Source: Pseudescherichia sp032055545 (GTDB lineage Bacteria > Pseudomonadota > Gammaproteobacteria > Enterobacterales > Enterobacteriaceae). From it: a DNA stretch of 64,000 bases. The position numbers and the translations under genes are program-made. Below the pieces are notes generated by a model. That model made no database searches and had not been told where the DNA came from. It saw only the letters and a program-made list of their open reading frames with translations. The first letter of the stretch is position 1. Every line of letters starts with the position of its first letter. Shown in pieces: positions 34,368-42,029 of this stretch. Location of the stretch: assembly GCA_032055545.1 (NCBI GenBank), contig DAMBQR010000009.1, positions 23,821-87,820 of the forward strand, written 5' to 3'.

Positions 34368-35864
34368 TTAAATCAGCTGCAGCGCCACCCAGTACAGCGC
34401 TCCGGAGAGGAAAATCGCTGCCGGCAGGGTCAGAACCCAGGCCATCAGGATGTTGGTCACGGTTTTACGCTGCAAACCGCCGCCGTCTACGATCATCGTT
34501 CCCGCGACCGAAGAGGAGAGAACGTGGGTGGTGGATACCGGCATCCCGGTATAGCTCGCCAGGCCGATAGAGACGGCGGAGGTGAGCTGGGCCGACATGC
34601 CCTGCGCGTAAGTCATCCCTTTCCTGCCGATCTTCTCGCCGATGGTGGTGGCGACGCGACGCCAGCCAATCATCGTACCCAGGCCCAGCGCCAGCGCGAC
34701 CGCCATGATGATCCACACCGGTGCATACTCAATGGTGCTCAGCATATCGCCTTTCAACTTTTTCAGCAGACGCTGGTCATCAGCGCTGACTTCCGGCTGT
34801 TTGGCGACTTTATCGGTAATATCAGAGATGCAGAGCATGATGCGGCGCAGCTGGCTGCGCTGCTCAATCGGCAGCTTGTCATAGCTTTCGATATTGGTCA
34901 GCATCGCTTTCGCGCGATCCAGCGCCACGACGGCACGGCCTGCATGGCAGTGGAACTCGCCGTTAGGACCGACGGTCTGCTCTGGCGTCGGGATAACCGG
35001 ATCGGCTCCGGTTGCCTTCAGCAGCAGATCGGGATGCTGCTGGAACCAGGTCTCAACGTTGTTTACCGCGTCACGGGTACGGGTGATGTCGTAGCCAGAG
35101 GCATTCATATTCACCACGAAGCCTGCCGGGGCCACGCCAATCAGCACCAGCATAATCAGGCCGATGCCTTTCTGGCCGTCGTTCGCACCGTGAGAGAACG
35201 CGACGCCGATAGCCGAGAGGATCAGGGCGATACGCGTCCAGAACGGCGGCTTTTTCTTGCCGTCCTGCTTTTCACGCTCGGCTGGGGTGAGGTGAATACG
35301 GGCGCGTTTTTTGGTGTTGCTCCAGTAGCGACGGAGGATAAACACCAGGCCGCCCGCAAAGACCAGGCCGACAATCGGCGAGAGGATCAGCGAGGCGAAG
35401 ATGTTGATTACCTTCGGCACGTTCAGCGCATCCACCAGCGAGGTACCGGTCATCAGCGCGTTGGTTAAACCAATCCCGATAATGGCACCGATCAGGGTGT
35501 GTGAACTGGAGGCCGGAAGTCCGAAGTACCAGGTACCCAGGTTCCAGATGATCGCGGCCAGCAGCATGGAGAAGACCATAGCAAGGCCGTGAGCGGAGCC
35601 GACGTTCAGCAGCAGGTCCGTAGGTAACATATGCACGATGGCATAGGCTACGCTCAGGCCGCCAAGCAGAACGCCAAAGAAGTTGAAGAGTGCCGCCATG
35701 ACGACCGCAATCTGCGAACGTAATGCGCGAGTATAGATCACGGTTGCCACTGCGTTCGCTGTATCGTGGAAGCCGTTGATCGCTTCGTAGAACAGCACAA
35801 AACCCAGAGCAAGAAGTAATAACAACCCGGTATGAAGATCCAGGCCAGCAAACAAATGTAACAT
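34368..35864 (-). CDS. pitA: Low-affinity phosphate (metal-phosphate) transporter PitA
   Basis: A 498-residue PiT-family transporter (E. coli PitA 499). It imports neutral metal-phosphate complexes with protons and is the main constitutive phosphate uptake route. The two PiT repeats are visible: GFHDTANAVATVIYTRAL near the N-terminus and FSHGANDGQKGIGLIM in the middle. The cytoplasmic loop (about residues 195-390) carries the usual acidic and Lys-rich stretches. It is convergent with uspB and divergent from yhiN. Confidence 0.97.
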   Translation of the reverse strand: MLHLFAGLDLHTGLLLLLALGFVLFYEAINGFHDTANAVATVIYTRALRSQIAVVMAALFNFFGVLLGGLSVAYAIVHMLPTDLLLNVGSAHGLAMVFSMLLAAIIWNLGTWYFGLPASSSHTLIGAIIGIGLTNALMTGTSLVDALNVPKVINIFASLILSPIVGLVFAGGLVFILRRYWSNTKKRARIHLTPAEREKQDGKKKPPFWTRIALILSAIGVAFSHGANDGQKGIGLIMLVLIGVAPAGFVVNMNASGYDITRTRDAVNNVETWFQQHPDLLLKATGADPVIPTPEQTVGPNGEFHCHAGRAVVALDRAKAMLTNIESYDKLPIEQRSQLRRIMLCISDITDKVAKQPEVSADDQRLLKKLKGDMLSTIEYAPVWIIMAVALALGLGTMIGWRRVATTIGEKIGRKGMTYAQGMSAQLTSAVSIGLASYTGMPVSTTHVLSSSVAGTMIVDGGGLQRKTVTNILMAWVLTLPAAIFLSGALYWVALQLI

Positions 35865-36095
35865 AGGACGTTACGCCATTTTTGAGGTCATGAACGCCGC
35901 GCATTATCATGGACATTCGCGGCCGGGGCAAAGTGAAATATAGCTTTTTTTTGATATTCATCCTGTGCCTGTAACGGTACGTAAATAATTATGTCATAAA
36001 TTTCAACGAAATGACCATTTTAGCCACCATTTGCGCTGGTGCGACCACCGCATAAAATTTACAATCCGCGCCGGATTAGCGAAGAGGAATGCAGT

Positions 36096-37292
36096 GTGGA
36101 AAGGTTTGATGCCGTTATCATTGGGGCCGGCGCGGCGGGGATGTTCTGTGCGGCGATAGCTGGACAGGCGGGGAGCCGGGTGCTGTTGCTGGACAATGGT
36201 AAGAAACCCGGACGTAAAATTCTTATGTCTGGCGGCGGTCGCTGCAACTTTACTAACCTTTATGTCGAGCCTGCGGCCTATCTGAGCCAAAACCCGCATT
36301 TTTGCAAATCTGCGTTGGCGCGCTATACCCAGTGGGATTTTATCGATCTGGTCGGCAAGCACGGTATTGCCTGGCATGAGAAGACGCTGGGTCAACTTTT
36401 CTGCGATGACTCCGCGCAGCAGATTGTTGATCTGCTGGTGACAGAATGCACAAAGGGTAATGTAACTACCCGCCTGCGTAGCGAGGTGATCGACGTCACC
36501 CATGACGAAGCAGGCTATACGTTGCAGCTCAACGGTGAAAGTGTGGTCACCCACAAGCTGGTGATTGCCAGCGGTGGCCTGTCGATGCCCGGCCTGGGCG
36601 CATCGCCATTTGGCTATAAGATTGCCGAGCAGTTTGGCCTGAAGGTGCTGCCCACGCGGGCGGGCCTGGTGCCGTTCACTCTGCACAAGCCGTTGCTGGA
36701 ACAGCTGTCGCTCCTCTCCGGCGTATCGGTGCCAGCGGTTATCACTGCAGAAGACGGCACCGTGTTCCGTGAAAGCCTGCTCTTCACCCACCGTGGCCTC
36801 TCCGGCCCGGCGGTGCTGCAAATCTCCAGCTACTGGCAGCCCGGCGAATTTGTCACCATCAATATGCTACCGGAGTGCGATCTGGATGCGTTCCTCAACG
36901 ACCAGCGCGCCGCCCATCCGAATCAGAGCCTGAAGAATACGTTAGCGATGCAGCTGCCGAAACGACTCATTGAGTGCCTGCAGCAGCTCGGGCAGATCCC
37001 GGACGTGACCCTGAAGCAGCTCAACAGCCGTGAACAGCAGATCATGGTGGATAATCTCACCCGCTGGCGCGTACAGCCCAACGGCACCGAGGGCTACCGC
37101 ACGGCCGAGGTGACGCTCGGCGGCGTCGATACGCATGAGCTTTCCTCACGCACCATGGAAGCGCGCAACGTACCGGGACTCTACTTTATCGGCGAGGTGA
37201 TGGACGTCACCGGCTGGCTGGGGGGGTATAACTTCCAGTGGGCATGGTCAAGCGCCTGGGCCTGTGCACAGGCGCTTGTAGAACAAAACTAA
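36096..37292 (+). CDS. yhiN: HI0933-family flavoprotein YhiN
   Basis: A 398-residue FAD-binding protein (E. coli YhiN 400). The N-terminal dinucleotide motif is IGAGAAGMFCA, followed by GRKILMSGGGRCNFTN, the HI0933-family signature. The C-terminal GEVMDVTGWLGGYNFQWAW closes the FAD site. The substrate and electron partner are not established. I chose the GTG at 36096, giving (M)ERFDAVIIG as in E. coli; GAGG lies about 9 nt upstream. It is divergent from pitA and convergent with lysC, with stops 11 nt apart. Confidence 0.93.
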   Translation: MERFDAVIIGAGAAGMFCAAIAGQAGSRVLLLDNGKKPGRKILMSGGGRCNFTNLYVEPAAYLSQNPHFCKSALARYTQWDFIDLVGKHGIAWHEKTLGQLFCDDSAQQIVDLLVTECTKGNVTTRLRSEVIDVTHDEAGYTLQLNGESVVTHKLVIASGGLSMPGLGASPFGYKIAEQFGLKVLPTRAGLVPFTLHKPLLEQLSLLSGVSVPAVITAEDGTVFRESLLFTHRGLSGPAVLQISSYWQPGEFVTINMLPECDLDAFLNDQRAAHPNQSLKNTLAMQLPKRLIECLQQLGQIPDVTLKQLNSREQQIMVDNLTRWRVQPNGTEGYRTAEVTLGGVDTHELSSRTMEARNVPGLYFIGEVMDVTGWLGGYNFQWAWSSAWACAQALVEQN

Positions 37293-37303
37293 CCTGTTAG
37301 CTG

Positions 37304-38665
37304 TTATTCCAGCAGGCTGCGGTGTAACGCTTTCACCGCGCTGTCGGCAGATCCCGCTGGCAGCAGGAAGCAGAGGCTATGGTCAGACGCTCCGTGGCAG
37401 ATCATGCGCACGGCGTGCGCTTCCAGCTCGGCAAAGACCTCTTTGCATACCGCCGCTTCCTTCGCCAGCGCGTTACCAATCAACGAGACGAGCGCCAGCC
37501 CGGTCTCGATTTCAACGTGGCAGTGCGACGATAGCTCGGTGAGCAGGGAGGTAGTCAACGTATCGGCCTCGCCTGACGTCGAACCGGTGGAGTTGAGGAT
37601 CAGCGCAATGCATGTCTCCGAGGTGGTCACCAGATCGAGCGCAACGTCGTGACGCGAGAGAATTGCAAACGTCTCGGCTAAAAAGCGGTGTGTTGGCTGC
37701 GCATTCAGGCTGGATAACGTCAACAGCGTCTGCTGGCGGCGTACGGCCAGGGCGCGATAGCGTGACGGCTCCAGCGCATCGCGGCGAACCAGCGTTCCAC
37801 CTGCGGACGCGTTATTGCTGGCCCCGACAAACACCGGAATGTTCTTGCGCATGGCAGGCAGCAGGGTAGCCGGGTGCAGCACTTTGGCGCCAAAGGTCGC
37901 CATCTCTCTCGCTTCGGAGAACGAAAGATTATCAATACGTTTTGCCTGGGGGACGATCCGGGGATCGGTTGTATAGATCCCAGCGACGTCGGTCCAGATA
38001 TCCACACGTGAGGCATGAAGCGCCTCTGCCAGCAGAGAAGCGGTGTAGTCGCTGCCGCCGCGCCCGAGCGTGGTCGTTTGTCCTGTCGCGTCGCTGCCGA
38101 TAAAACCCTGGGTTACCATCAGCGTCTGCTCAAGTCGCGGGCGTAAATGTTTTTCCGCCAGCTCGGCAATGGCGTCGATGGCCGGTACTGCGCAGCCAAA
38201 CGTATCATCGGTGCGAATGACTTTGCGGGCATCAAACCACTGCGTCTCTACTTCACGTTCACGCAAGACTTCCACAAACAGCAGGGAGGACATCATTTCC
38301 CCATGGCTCACCAGCTCGTCGCAGAGCGTGGCTGAACGGGAATCGAGGGCCGTTTCGGCCAGACGGCTAATATTGTCGAGGAGACGATCGATCTCCTGAC
38401 CAATGGCGTCAGGCTGTTTAAGGCGTGAAATAATGTTGTATTGCAGGGCGCGCAGGGTGGCGATTTTGTCCAGCCGGTCAGGACTTTCCAGGCCGGAAGC
38501 GAGTTCGACTAACAGGTTCGTGACGCCTGCAGAGGCAGACAGTACAACCAGACGAACATTTTTATCAGCAAGGACGAGGGTGGCACTACGGCTCATCGCG
38601 TCAAAATCAGCTACGCTGGTTCCGCCAAACTTGGCAACGATGATGTGTGGATAAGTGTGAGTCAT
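37304..38665 (-). CDS. lysC: Aspartokinase III (LysC type), beside diaminopropane genes
   Basis: A 453-residue monofunctional aspartate kinase (E. coli LysC 449), making aspartyl phosphate. The kinase motifs are KFGGTSVADFDAM at residues 12-24, DELVSHGE and GFIGSDATGQTTTLGRGGSDYTA. Two C-terminal ACT domains (about 310-453) keep the regulatory region VTTSETCIALILNSTGS, where lysine binds in LysC. Identity to E. coli LysC looks moderate (roughly 60-65% by eye), and the normal lysC locus next to pgi is elsewhere. This is therefore probably a second copy, which I infer supplies aspartate semialdehyde for the divergent dat-ddc genes. Its leader is highly structured (38685-38815). Confidence 0.88.
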   Translation of the reverse strand: MTHTYPHIIVAKFGGTSVADFDAMSRSATLVLADKNVRLVVLSASAGVTNLLVELASGLESPDRLDKIATLRALQYNIISRLKQPDAIGQEIDRLLDNISRLAETALDSRSATLCDELVSHGEMMSSLLFVEVLREREVETQWFDARKVIRTDDTFGCAVPAIDAIAELAEKHLRPRLEQTLMVTQGFIGSDATGQTTTLGRGGSDYTASLLAEALHASRVDIWTDVAGIYTTDPRIVPQAKRIDNLSFSEAREMATFGAKVLHPATLLPAMRKNIPVFVGASNNASAGGTLVRRDALEPSRYRALAVRRQQTLLTLSSLNAQPTHRFLAETFAILSRHDVALDLVTTSETCIALILNSTGSTSGEADTLTTSLLTELSSHCHVEIETGLALVSLIGNALAKEAAVCKEVFAELEAHAVRMICHGASDHSLCFLLPAGSADSAVKALHRSLLE

Positions 38666-38684
38666 AACAATCTCATATCAGGGC

Positions 38685-38815
38685 GCCATATCGATATGGC
38701 ATGAAAATTTTCATTTCGGCATAAGGGAAGAGCTCTTCACCTTACGAAATGTCCGCCCGCGAACATTTCTACTTAAAACTCAGGAACCTGCTCTCATTGC
38801 CTCTTACAGGTTACC
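38685..38815 (-). promoter_or_regulatory. Structured leader of lysC: five consecutive dyads
   Basis: Five dyads follow one another in 131 nt, given here on the plus strand: GCCATATCGATATGGC (38685-38700, perfect 16-mer); ATGAAAATTTTCAT (38701-38714, perfect 14-mer); GAAGAGCTCTTC (38727-38738) with flanks TAAGG/CCTTA; GAAATGTCCG/CGAACATTTC (38746-38755 and 38760-38769, loop of 4); and GGAACCTG/CAGGTT-CC (38783-38790 and 38807-38815). In the RNA sense (reverse strand), AGAGGC, AAGTA and GCCGAA occur in that order, recalling the lysine riboswitch. The conserved 3' part of that riboswitch is not evident. Function is inferred only. Confidence 0.6.
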
Positions 38816-39004
38816 GGGGTGGGATCGCATAAATAGTTAAATAAGATCTTCCTTATCGGTTTGGGATTTTAACGGCGGGCATAGTAAGTGATTTAACCCA
38901 TTGAATCGATATTTTCTTCAACCTTTATGTTAAGCCGGGGCTAAAACATTTCTTGTCATTGATTTATAAGAATATTTACATAAAAGCCCACAAAAAATAA
39001 AAGA

Positions 39005-39033
39005 TTGAGTCCGCTGCTGAAAACACATATATT
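39005..39033 (+). promoter_or_regulatory. Sigma-70 promoter for dat-ddc
   Basis: TTGAGT (39005-39010), a 17-nt spacer and TATATT (39028-39033) give an almost consensus promoter. A start near 39040 would leave a 5' UTR of about 66 nt before dat. Confidence 0.7.
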
Positions 39034-39105
39034 AGCCGCGATTTTTTACCCCCCTTAAACCCTTATTCAATCGGTGTTTTAACGACGCCAGGTTGTAGGA
39101 GAGAT

Positions 39106-40491
39106 ATGATGACGGATAAAGTCCGTATTGATTCTTTGAGTGCTGATTCTTTACCGCAGAGCAATGAGACCTTTCTGGCCAGACAGGCCGAGTTTGAATC
39201 CAACGTCAGAAGTTATCCACGTAAGTTGCCGTTAGCGATTACCAAAGCGCAGGGCGTCTGGATCACCGATGCAGATAATAAACAATACCTTGACTGTCTT
39301 GCAGGCGCCGGAACGCTGGCGCTGGGCCATAATCATCCTGATGTGATCCAAAGTATCCAAAGCGTCCTTACCAGTGGCTTACCGTTACATACGCTTGACC
39401 TGACCACGCCGTTAAAAGATGAGTTTTCTGCTTATCTGCTCTCGCTGCTGCCAGGCCAGGGCAAAGAGTACTGCCTGCAATTCACCGGTCCATCCGGCGC
39501 AGACGCCGTTGAAGCGGCGCTGAAGCTGGCGAAAAAAGTGACCGGACGTTCCGGCGTAATCAGCTTCTCCGGTGGCTACCACGGCATGACGCATGGCGCG
39601 CTCTCCGTAACCGGTAACCTGTCGCCGAAAGAAGCGGTTAACGGCATGATGCCGGAAGTGCAGTTTATGCCTTACCCGCACCAGTACCGTTGCCCGCTGG
39701 GCATCGGCGGCGAAGCCGGTGTAAAAGCGCTAACCTACTACTTCGAAAACCTGATCAACGACGTTGAGAGCGGCGTGCGTAAACCTGCTGCCGTGATCCT
39801 CGAAGCCGTTCAGGGCGAAGGCGGCGTAAACCCGGCTCCGGCCGAGTGGCTGCAGCGCATCCGTAAAGTGACCCAGGAACATGGCATTCTGCTGATCCTT
39901 GACGAAGTGCAGGCGGGCTTTGCCCGTACCGGCAAATTCTTCGCCTTCGAGCACGCCGGTATCGAGCCGGATATCATCGTGATGTCGAAAGCGGTAGGCG
40001 GCGGTTTACCGCTGGCCGTGCTGGGGATCAAAAAGCAGTTCGACGCCTGGGCGCCGGGTCATCATACCGGTACCTTCCGTGGCAACCAGCTGGCGATGGC
40101 TACCGGCCTCACCACGCTGAAGATCCTGAAAGAAGAAGGCATTGCCGATCAGGTGGCTGAAAAAGGCGAATGGCTGAAGGGTCAGCTGGCTGAGATGCAG
40201 AAGCGTTATCCGGTTATCGGCCACGTACGCGGTCTGGGCTTAATGATTGGGATTGAGATCGTTAAACCGCAGGAAGCGCAGGATCATATGGGCTGCTACC
40301 CGGCGGACGGCGATCTCTCTGCTCTGCTGCAGAAAAAATGCTTCGAAGCGGGCCTGATCCTCGAGCGCGGCGGCCGTGGCGGTTGCGTACTGCGCCTGCT
40401 GCCGTCCCTGCTGATCGACAAAAACGAGCTGGGGATCTTCCTCGATAAATTTGAAAACGCGCTGCTGAGCGCTGGCGTGAAGCCTGTTTAA
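39106..40491 (+). CDS. dat: Diaminobutyrate-2-oxoglutarate aminotransferase (Dat)
   Basis: A 461-residue class III PLP aminotransferase. It interconverts L-aspartate semialdehyde plus glutamate and L-2,4-diaminobutyrate plus 2-oxoglutarate. It resembles Acinetobacter and Haemophilus Dat, with the N-terminal region LARQAEFESNVRSYPRKLPL. PLP-binding landmarks are FTGPSGADAVEAALKLAK, FSGGYHGMTHGALS, LDEVQAGFARTGKFFAFEH and the Schiff-base Lys in VMSKAVGGGLPL. The ATG at 39106 follows AGGAGAG; a second ATG is the next codon. ddc starts 17 nt downstream, which fixes the pathway as diaminobutyrate to 1,3-diaminopropane, not ectoine synthesis. Confidence 0.92.
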   Translation: MMTDKVRIDSLSADSLPQSNETFLARQAEFESNVRSYPRKLPLAITKAQGVWITDADNKQYLDCLAGAGTLALGHNHPDVIQSIQSVLTSGLPLHTLDLTTPLKDEFSAYLLSLLPGQGKEYCLQFTGPSGADAVEAALKLAKKVTGRSGVISFSGGYHGMTHGALSVTGNLSPKEAVNGMMPEVQFMPYPHQYRCPLGIGGEAGVKALTYYFENLINDVESGVRKPAAVILEAVQGEGGVNPAPAEWLQRIRKVTQEHGILLILDEVQAGFARTGKFFAFEHAGIEPDIIVMSKAVGGGLPLAVLGIKKQFDAWAPGHHTGTFRGNQLAMATGLTTLKILKEEGIADQVAEKGEWLKGQLAEMQKRYPVIGHVRGLGLMIGIEIVKPQEAQDHMGCYPADGDLSALLQKKCFEAGLILERGGRGGCVLRLLPSLLIDKNELGIFLDKFENALLSAGVKPV

Positions 40492-40508
40492 TCGGAGCAA
40501 ATGAGCAC

Positions 40509-41972
40509 ATGTCTGATCTAAATCCGATTCTCTCTGGTTCCGCGCAGAGCATTGCCGCCTATCAGGAAGCGATTGAGCAGAGCACGCAAGCGGTAGTGCA
40601 GTGGCTTAAGCAACCTGAGATGTACCAGGGCAAAACCGTTGCGGAACTCCGTGAGCGCATCAATTTAGAGTTTAGCGCTGAGGGCCTGGGCAACCAGGCC
40701 GCCATTGAGCGCGCCGTGGAGTATTTCCTCAAGGACAGCCTCTCTGTGCACCATCCGCAGTGCGTGGCGCATCTGCACTGCCCGAGCCTGGTGATTAGCC
40801 AGGCGGCGGAAGTCCTGATCAACGCCACTAACCAGAGCATGGACTCCTGGGACCAGAGCCCGTCGGCGACCATTATTGAGGTCAAGCTGATTGAGTGGCT
40901 GCGCGAGCAGGTCGGCTACCAGGCGGGCGACGCCGGGGTCTTCACCAGCGGCGGTACGCAGAGCAACCTGATGGGCCTGATGCTGGCGCGCGATGCCTTT
41001 TTTGCTCGCCAGGGTCACTCCGTTCAGCTGCACGGCCTGACCGGTAATCTCAGTAAAATTAAAGTGTTATGCTCTGAAAATGCACACTTCTCCGTGCAGA
41101 AGAACATGGCGCTGATGGGACTGGGATACCAGGCCGTGACGCTGGTCAAAACCGATCAATTCTCGCGTATGGATCTCTACGATCTCAAAGAGAAGCTGGC
41201 GCAGGCGAAAGCCAACGGTGAGCAGGTGATGGCGATTGTTGCCACCGCAGGCACCACCGATGCGGGCGCGATCGATCCGTTAGCTGAGATCGCCGCGCTG
41301 GCGGCTGAAGAGCAGATCTGGGTGCACGTGGATGCGGCCTGGGGCGGCGCGCTGCTGCTCTCTGAGAAGTATCGTCACTTCCTGAACGGTCTGGAGCTTG
41401 CTGACTCCGTCACGCTGGACTTCCACAAGCAGTACTTCCAGACCATCAGCTGTGGCGCGTTCCTGCTGAAGGATGCGCGTCACTATCAGCTGATGCGTTA
41501 CCAGGCGGCGTACCTGAACTCTGATTTCGACGAAGAGCAGGGCGTACCGAACCTGGTCTCTAAATCGCTGCAAACCACCCGCCGTTTCGATGCGCTGAAG
41601 CTGTGGATGGGCCTGGAAGCGCTGGGTAAAAAGCAGTATGCCGAAATCATTGATAACGGGGTAACTCTGGCGCAGCAGGTAGCGCAGTTTGTGGCCGAGC
41701 AGCCGCAGCTGGAGCTGGTCATGCAGCCGCAGCTGGCCAGCGTGCTGTTCCGTTTCCGTCCGGAAAACGGCGACATCGCAGGCGTTGCGCTGCTGAACCA
41801 GCGTATCGGTGATGCGTTGCTGGCCTCCGGGGCGGCGAACGTGGGCGTAACGGAAGCGGACGGCGTGACCTGCCTGAAGCTGACCCTGCTCAACCCGGTC
41901 GTTTGCCTGGAGGACGTAAAAGTTCTGCTGGCAAGCGTGATCGCCTGCGGGCAGCAGCTGCATAACGCCTGA
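40509..41972 (+). CDS. ddc: L-2,4-diaminobutyrate decarboxylase (Ddc)
   Basis: A 487-residue group II PLP decarboxylase. It releases CO2 from L-2,4-diaminobutyrate to form 1,3-diaminopropane. PLP landmarks are VFTSGGTQSNLMGLMLARD, VDAAWGGALL and the Schiff-base Lys in LDFHKQYFQ. The N-terminal part ending PSLVISQAAEVLINATNQSMDSWDQSP is typical of Ddc; siderophore-type decarboxylases are close relatives, but dat next door decides. I chose the ATG at 40509. GGAG lies 11-12 nt upstream, and a 6-codon frame from 40501 overlaps this start, so translation may be modestly coupled. It ends at a strong terminator. Confidence 0.92.
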   Translation: MSDLNPILSGSAQSIAAYQEAIEQSTQAVVQWLKQPEMYQGKTVAELRERINLEFSAEGLGNQAAIERAVEYFLKDSLSVHHPQCVAHLHCPSLVISQAAEVLINATNQSMDSWDQSPSATIIEVKLIEWLREQVGYQAGDAGVFTSGGTQSNLMGLMLARDAFFARQGHSVQLHGLTGNLSKIKVLCSENAHFSVQKNMALMGLGYQAVTLVKTDQFSRMDLYDLKEKLAQAKANGEQVMAIVATAGTTDAGAIDPLAEIAALAAEEQIWVHVDAAWGGALLLSEKYRHFLNGLELADSVTLDFHKQYFQTISCGAFLLKDARHYQLMRYQAAYLNSDFDEEQGVPNLVSKSLQTTRRFDALKLWMGLEALGKKQYAEIIDNGVTLAQQVAQFVAEQPQLELVMQPQLASVLFRFRPENGDIAGVALLNQRIGDALLASGAANVGVTEADGVTCLKLTLLNPVVCLEDVKVLLASVIACGQQLHNA

Positions 41973-41985
41973 TTACAGCAGACGT

Positions 41986-42029
41986 AAAAAAAGCCGACGG
42001 CATCGCTGCCGTCGGCTTTTTGTTTTTTT
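41986..42029. terminator. Bidirectional terminator between ddc and phoX-like gene
   Basis: An A-run, GCCGACGGCA (41993-42002), loop TCGC, TGCCGTCGGC (42007-42016) and a T-run form a perfect 10-bp GC stem flanked by A and T tracts. It serves the convergent ddc and PhoX-like genes; the latter's stop lies at its edge. Confidence 0.93.

Larger units (their letters stand above)
38666..39105. promoter_or_regulatory. lysC / dat-ddc divergent regulatory region (440 nt)
   Basis: This AT-rich region has no gene. The lysC-proximal half (38685-38815) is packed with palindromes and hairpins, described separately. The dat side carries a good sigma-70 promoter at 39005-39033. The middle (about 38820-39000) is AT-rich, and I see no further element I can name. 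Confidence 0.6.

Noticed and set aside
38685..38815. Canonical lysine riboswitch
   Set aside because: A few core motifs appear in order, but the characteristic 3' part of the aptamer is not visible; kept only as a structured leader of unknown type.
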